Of a DNA stretch of 64,000 nt, positions 62,090 to 64,000 are shown piece by piece. The notes below the pieces were generated by a model. That model was not told where the DNA came from. It did no database searches and saw nothing but the letters and a program-made list of their open reading frames with translations. Source of the stretch: Woeseiaceae bacterium (lineage in GTDB: Bacteria; Pseudomonadota; Gammaproteobacteria; Steroidobacterales; Woeseiaceae); assembly GCA_024640315.1 (NCBI GenBank), contig JAHEFF010000001.1:124001-188000 (forward strand), written 5' to 3'. Positions within the stretch are counted from its first letter, which is position 1, and the number at the start of each line of letters is the position of its first letter. The translations under genes were made by a program, and so were the position numbers.

Positions 62090-63547
62090 TTAGTCCGTTC
62101 GCAACGGCCTGATCTTTAACTCCCAGTCGGCGTGATCGTCCGGGCCGGCAGGGCCGATCTTCCCGGTTGCAGAATCGAGAAGTTCTTGTGGGTCGTAGAC
62201 CGCACCGTCCTTTATCACGAACCTGATGTCGCGAGCCGCCTTGATATCTGAAAGCGGGTTTCCGGACACAACCACCAGATCCGCCAGTTTGCCCACTTCT
62301 ATCGAACCGAGTTTATCGGCAACGCCGAGGGCGTTCGCGCCATTTATTGTCGCTGCCTTCAGGACGGCTGCCGGAGGCATGCCTGCGTGCACCAGGGCAA
62401 GCAATTCGCGGTGAAAGGCGAAACCTGGCAACAGGCTTGTGTATACCGGTTCATCCGTTCCAACAATGATCAGTTCGCCGCCACCGGCATCAAACAGCGC
62501 CTTAAGTTCCCGTACACGCTGTGCAAATTCTTCCTCGCTCGACTCAGGGGGAGGGGGACCACGCTCTTCCAGTAATTGTTGTGCGTACGGGGTGAAGAAC
62601 CTTGATTCATCGGTCCAGATCATATCCTGCCCAATTTCTCGTCGAAGGTTGATACTGCCGTACATCTGCAAATTGGGATCGTAGAAAACCTGGTGCTTCA
62701 GTATCAGGTCAACGATCTGGTTCATATCGGCGCTGCGCGGGCCACCGGTTCCGAGCGTCATACGGTGTTCGATGCGGTCGACACCCATCAAAATCGCATC
62801 CCTGATAGACACGTCGTATTCACCGTCGTAATTGGCAAAGTGTCCCGTCGTGGTCATTCCGTTTTTGTGTGCCTGCTCGATCAGGATCTTCGCTTCACCT
62901 GGCGTGGCTTGTTTGATCTTGATGCTGACCACGCCTTGTTCGGCCCACTTGTCGACTTCCTGCCGGATCTCTTCCTCAGTGATGTCGTTTGGCCAGGCGG
63001 AGCAGTCGTCCGCCGCAGTCTTGACGTTATATTCGCAACGAAATCCGCCGAAGTACGGCCCTGATGCGAAAAGTCGTGGGCCCGTCGCTTCACCCGCGTC
63101 AACAAGCTCACGTTGCTCAATGACCCGCTCAGGATAATATTCTCCGGCAGACCAGGTGGACGTTACGCCATTCGCAAGGAATATGATTCCATTGTTAACG
63201 ACCTCTTCGACGCGGCCGTTATCGACAAGATTCAGGTTGTAGTGAGCATGGAGGTCGATCATGCCCGGAAAAATGGTATCGGTATCCTGCAGGTCGATCA
63301 CGTTAGCGGCGTTTGGGATTTCCTGCTGAAGATCGGCATCCACCGCCGTAATGACACCGTTTCGAATGGCAATGCCTGTATTCGCGCGACGTGTATCTGC
63401 AACCGCGTCAAACAGCCAGCCACCGCGGATGACGAGTTCCTGTTTTGGTGGCTCAGACCATTGAGCATGGGATGTCGCGGTCGACAGGAAGGCGAAGATC
63501 GTAATGAACAACAGGCCTGACTTATGAATATATTTGGCACGCATCAT
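62090..63547 (-). CDS. Exported amidohydrolase (imidazolonepropionase-like)
   Basis: A 485-residue protein with a signal peptide (HKSGLLFITIFAFLSTATSHA). Metal-binding motifs of the amidohydrolase superfamily: FPGMIDLHAHYN with HxH, IKIKQATPGEAK with the bridging lysine (KIKQ), GHFANYDG, HRMTLGTG and IVGTDEPV with the catalytic aspartate. N-terminal sandwich and C-terminal GKLADLVVVSGNPLSDI close it. The members hydrolyse cyclic amides, peptides such as prolyl dipeptides or other C-N bonds. Periplasmic; diverges from the FAD enzyme at 63610. Confidence 0.9.
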   Translation of the reverse strand: MMRAKYIHKSGLLFITIFAFLSTATSHAQWSEPPKQELVIRGGWLFDAVADTRRANTGIAIRNGVITAVDADLQQEIPNAANVIDLQDTDTIFPGMIDLHAHYNLNLVDNGRVEEVVNNGIIFLANGVTSTWSAGEYYPERVIEQRELVDAGEATGPRLFASGPYFGGFRCEYNVKTAADDCSAWPNDITEEEIRQEVDKWAEQGVVSIKIKQATPGEAKILIEQAHKNGMTTTGHFANYDGEYDVSIRDAILMGVDRIEHRMTLGTGGPRSADMNQIVDLILKHQVFYDPNLQMYGSINLRREIGQDMIWTDESRFFTPYAQQLLEERGPPPPESSEEEFAQRVRELKALFDAGGGELIIVGTDEPVYTSLLPGFAFHRELLALVHAGMPPAAVLKAATINGANALGVADKLGSIEVGKLADLVVVSGNPLSDIKAARDIRFVIKDGAVYDPQELLDSATGKIGPAGPDDHADWELKIRPLRTD

Positions 63548-63609
63548 CCTGACATCTTACTACGAAAAGTGGCCGGCATTTCACCGGAATGAGTTAGGAT
63601 CGGCCTGCC

Positions 63610-64000
63610 ATGAAACCCAGTACCTTAAGAATCGGCTATCGATATCGGCCGAATCGCCTCGCGCCGGAATACGATGCCGTTGTCATCGGCTCCGGTATAA
63701 GCGGCCTGACCACTGCCGCGTTGCTCAGCGAGCTCGGCTGGAAAGTGTGCGTCCTCGAGCAACATTACACCGCCGGAGGCTACACGCATTCCTATGAGCG
63801 CAACGGTTATGAATGGGATGTCGGTGTTCACTATATTGGCGATGTCGGTGCCAGGACCCGTACTCGTCGAATGTTCGACTTTCTGACCGACGGCAAGCTC
63901 GGGTGGGCGCCGATGGAAGAAGAATACGACCGTTTCTACATTGGCGACAAGGTGTTTACCGCAAGGGCAGGCAAGCAGGAATTTCGTGACAACCTGGTGC
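63610..64000 (+). CDS. FAD-dependent oxidoreductase, carotenoid isomerase / retinol saturase-like (C-terminus outside the window)
   Basis: ATG 63610 opens a frame still running at base 64000, 130 codons seen. The dinucleotide motif VVIGSGISGLTTAALLSE near 25-42 and VCVLEQHYTAGGYTHSY near 47-63 are those of the phytoene desaturase / CrtISO family, followed by YEWDVGVHYIGDVG, characteristic of retinol saturase-like members. It would saturate or isomerise a polyene or other unsaturated lipid with FAD. Rest of the gene is not visible. Confidence 0.85.
   Translation, partial: MKPSTLRIGYRYRPNRLAPEYDAVVIGSGISGLTTAALLSELGWKVCVLEQHYTAGGYTHSYERNGYEWDVGVHYIGDVGARTRTRRMFDFLTDGKLGWAPMEEEYDRFYIGDKVFTARAGKQEFRDNLV

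Overview
The window looks like chromosomal DNA of a Gram-negative gammaproteobacterium with moderately high G+C, free-living and protein- or peptide-degrading. This rests on ADP-heptose and heptosyltransferase genes (LPS inner core), many signal peptides and lipoboxes, porin-like barrels, an ExeA-type ATPase and an Att-type ABC operon. The unusual density of exported S9, M18 and M20 peptidases, amidases and amidohydrolases is reminiscent of marine-sediment lineages such as Woeseiaceae; that assignment is inference from gene content only. I found no rRNA, tRNA, CRISPR array, prophage, insertion sequence or plasmid function.

Layout. 1-6.4 kb is an envelope or glycan block: a DegT-type aminotransferase (cut by the window start), a flippase-like membrane protein overlapping a class I/II aminotransferase, a GT9 glycosyltransferase and hldD. 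6.5-14 kb is mixed: a secreted protein with two TonB-C-like halves, an acyltransferase-3 membrane protein, an exported phospholipase D, a ten-repeat Sel1 protein, a PF04020 membrane protein, dienelactone hydrolase, a 34-residue membrane peptide and an NmrA-type oxidoreductase. 14-21.2 kb holds a Tat-type FAD oxidoreductase, an amino acid permease, an exported DUF442 phosphatase, a tandem Usp protein, a DUF6090-like protein and a porin plus PstS-like pair. 21.3-49.3 kb is dominated by exported hydrolases: YtcJ-like amidohydrolase, three S9 peptidases, serine beta-lactamase-fold hydrolase, lipoprotein amidase, exported M18 aminopeptidase, two M20 peptidases and a large Asp-box propeller protein. 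Between them lie a deoxynucleoside kinase, a YjiH-type transporter, a stand-alone E2-like acyltransferase, a TolB-like/TPR membrane protein, a cupin and a META-domain protein. 49.4-54.7 kb carries a secreted internally duplicated protein, a strong terminator, and an ABC ATPase / double-FtsX permease / AttH-CrtC-like lipoprotein operon ending in a second terminator. 54.7-64 kb has an ExeA-like ATPase with a very long acidic tail, an exported NADP-binding oxidoreductase divergent from a gamma-glutamyltransferase, DUF1697, an outer-membrane barrel, a GST, another exported amidohydrolase and the start of a carotenoid-isomerase-like FAD enzyme.

How the genes fit together. Exported endo- and exo-acting peptidases, the gamma-glutamyltransferase and amidohydrolases would release amino acids and cyclic or amide compounds in the periplasm or outside; the APC permease and YjiH-type protein could import products. 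The first 6.4 kb would contribute to the lipopolysaccharide surface. No single new system is proven. The best leads are a broken CxxC gene at 43775-44080, the ExeA-like ATPase with a giant disordered tail, the two double TonB-C-like periplasmic proteins, the stand-alone E2 catalytic domain, the duplicated secreted protein at 49394, and the propeller protein paired with an S9 peptidase.
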